Below, in pieces: positions 62,921-64,000 of a stretch of 64,000 bases of DNA (its first letter is position 1; every line of letters begins with the position of its first letter). This stretch comes from Setaria digitata (Eukaryota > Nematoda > Chromadorea > Rhabditida > Setariidae): contig RCAB01000161.1 in NCBI GenBank assembly GCA_003640385.1, positions 1 to 64,000 of the forward strand, read 5' to 3'. Both the position numbers and the translations under genes were made by a program. The notes under the pieces were generated by a model that had not been told where the DNA came from, did not search any database, and saw only the letters and a program-made list of their open reading frames with translations.

Positions 62921-64000
62921 GATAGTACTGAAAACAGTACTATTGGAAAAGTATTGGAAAAAGCTAAAATGTTGATAATCCAATAAGTGTTACATTTTAT
63001 ATACAAGACTTTACATGTTTGTGAGCGTTTTAATCGTATTGATTGAACTTCGTATTTTATGCAACACATTATATGAAGGAATAAATTTTCAAATTCCTGT
63101 GTTGTTTTTCCACTTTTTGCTTTAAACGTGGGAACTTTAACTCGTCAAGGCTTTTCTATCCCTTAAGCATACACACATCTTTCCTGCATTCTTTTAGAAA
63201 ACTGGAGTTTTTAATTGGATTTTCGGATGTGAAGAGTTTTCAAGCGGAAATATAGCTTTATAAATGGAGTCATTTGATAAGTTCTTCCAATGAGTCCATT
63301 ATTTGCACCTTCTAAAACTTGATATTTAGTTTTTTGTAATCATTCTTCTGATAATCTCATTCATTCGTTTGCTGAATGCGCTACAAATTTTGTTCATTTG
63401 ATGTGGTTATAAAAATTGCTCACTTCGTTTGCACTTTGTGTCTTTTAAATAGTGTGCAGTAATGTGCAATGCACCCATCAATATTAACAAGTTAGAAATG
63501 AAAAGTTAAGCAAGAAAGAAAAACGATATCTGACAATTAACAAATTTATCAGTCAGTAAAACACATATAGTTGACGACAAATGATGGAGTAAAAAGTGTG
63601 GTCGTGAAATTCGTATTCTTAACGAAATTTGCCATCTCTAGGATAAACGAAGCAGGGTTTGTTACAGACAGGTGATAAGTTTGAAATGACACAAACAAGC
63701 TGAAAACTTGGCTTTCAACTGCTTTATGCTGGTAAAATCGTTAACTCATAAGTTCAGGTTCTTGCTACTGTGAATTTCTTGAAGCAGAATGATCAGAAGC
63801 TGAGTGAAATGATCTGGCTGTATTCCACTAATGGATCCCATTGTTTTATTTATTCTCTCTATTGTCCACTGAGGACATATTTTTAGATGTTATTCATATT
63901 AATGAAAGAATCTCGATAGAGAAAGGATGAAATGAAAAAGTAATTGTAAACTCATGAATAAACGAATTATTTTTATAGTTCTTTGATTAAATTCTTAAAA
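62921..64000. other. 3' flank of npp-14
   Basis: 3'UTR and intergenic DNA to the window end. I see no supported exon on either strand. Confidence 0.6.
63080..63085 (+). terminator. AATAAA polyadenylation signal
   Basis: Canonical AATAAA 160 bp after the npp-14 stop codon. Confidence 0.55.

Noticed and set aside
1..64000. tRNA, rRNA, CRISPR, phage or bacterial operon content
   Set aside because: No tRNA T-loop box, rRNA segment, spaced repeat array or dense unspliced gene run was seen on either strand by eye.

Overview
The window reads as nuclear DNA of a nematode, most likely a spirurid or filarial-type worm. It is AT-rich, and its genes are split into many small exons with short introns ending in TTTTCAG or TTTTAG. 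Several first exons have a TTTCAG-type acceptor a few bases before the ATG, as expected for spliced-leader trans-splicing. The gene set (dTDP-rhamnose epimerase, glypican, a possible heterochronic factor with a let-7 site) also fits a nematode. There is no bacterial operon, phage, CRISPR array, rRNA or tRNA. I rebuilt the genes by joining exons by hand; in the accepted models the phases are consistent at every junction unless stated.

Layout. 1.9-9.5 kb (-): lysosomal alpha-mannosidase (GH38), with two suspicious lesions. 9.5-14.5 kb: long gene-poor stretch with GATA-type clusters. 14.5-15.5 kb (+): four-TM MARVEL-type protein. 17.2-20.5 kb (+): FBXO33/FBXO39-like F-box protein. 20.8-22.9 kb (+): unrecognised single-pass membrane protein. 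23.4-24.4 kb (-): RmlC/RML-3. 26.5-27.7 kb (-): RYBP/YAF2-like Polycomb subunit. 31.4-34.5 kb (+): nuclear factor, possibly LIN-14-like, with a let-7 8-mer in its 3'UTR. 35.4-40.4 kb (-): three tightly spaced genes, TRMT13, MED31 and a CNPY4-like canopy protein, likely an operon. The last coding exon of MED31 overlaps the start of the canopy gene in another frame. 41.3 kb (+): orphan first exon. 43.2-44.3 kb: three false duplications flanking single-N contig joins. 45.1-51.0 kb (+): glypican with a heparan-sulfate attachment site and GPI signal. 52.0-52.6 kb (-): R-SNARE. 53.6-62.9 kb (+): the 25-exon nucleoporin NPP-14/Nup214.

The genes do not form one pathway. Themes are glycan and secretory biology (mannosidase, rhamnose epimerase, glypican, canopy chaperone, SNARE) and nuclear function (MED31, RYBP, NPP-14, the LIN-14-like factor). 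The observations most worth checking are the MED31/canopy dual-frame overlap, the GC-AG introns forced by reading frame, the broken-looking mannosidase splice site and frame, and the let-7 site. I found no clearly undescribed system.
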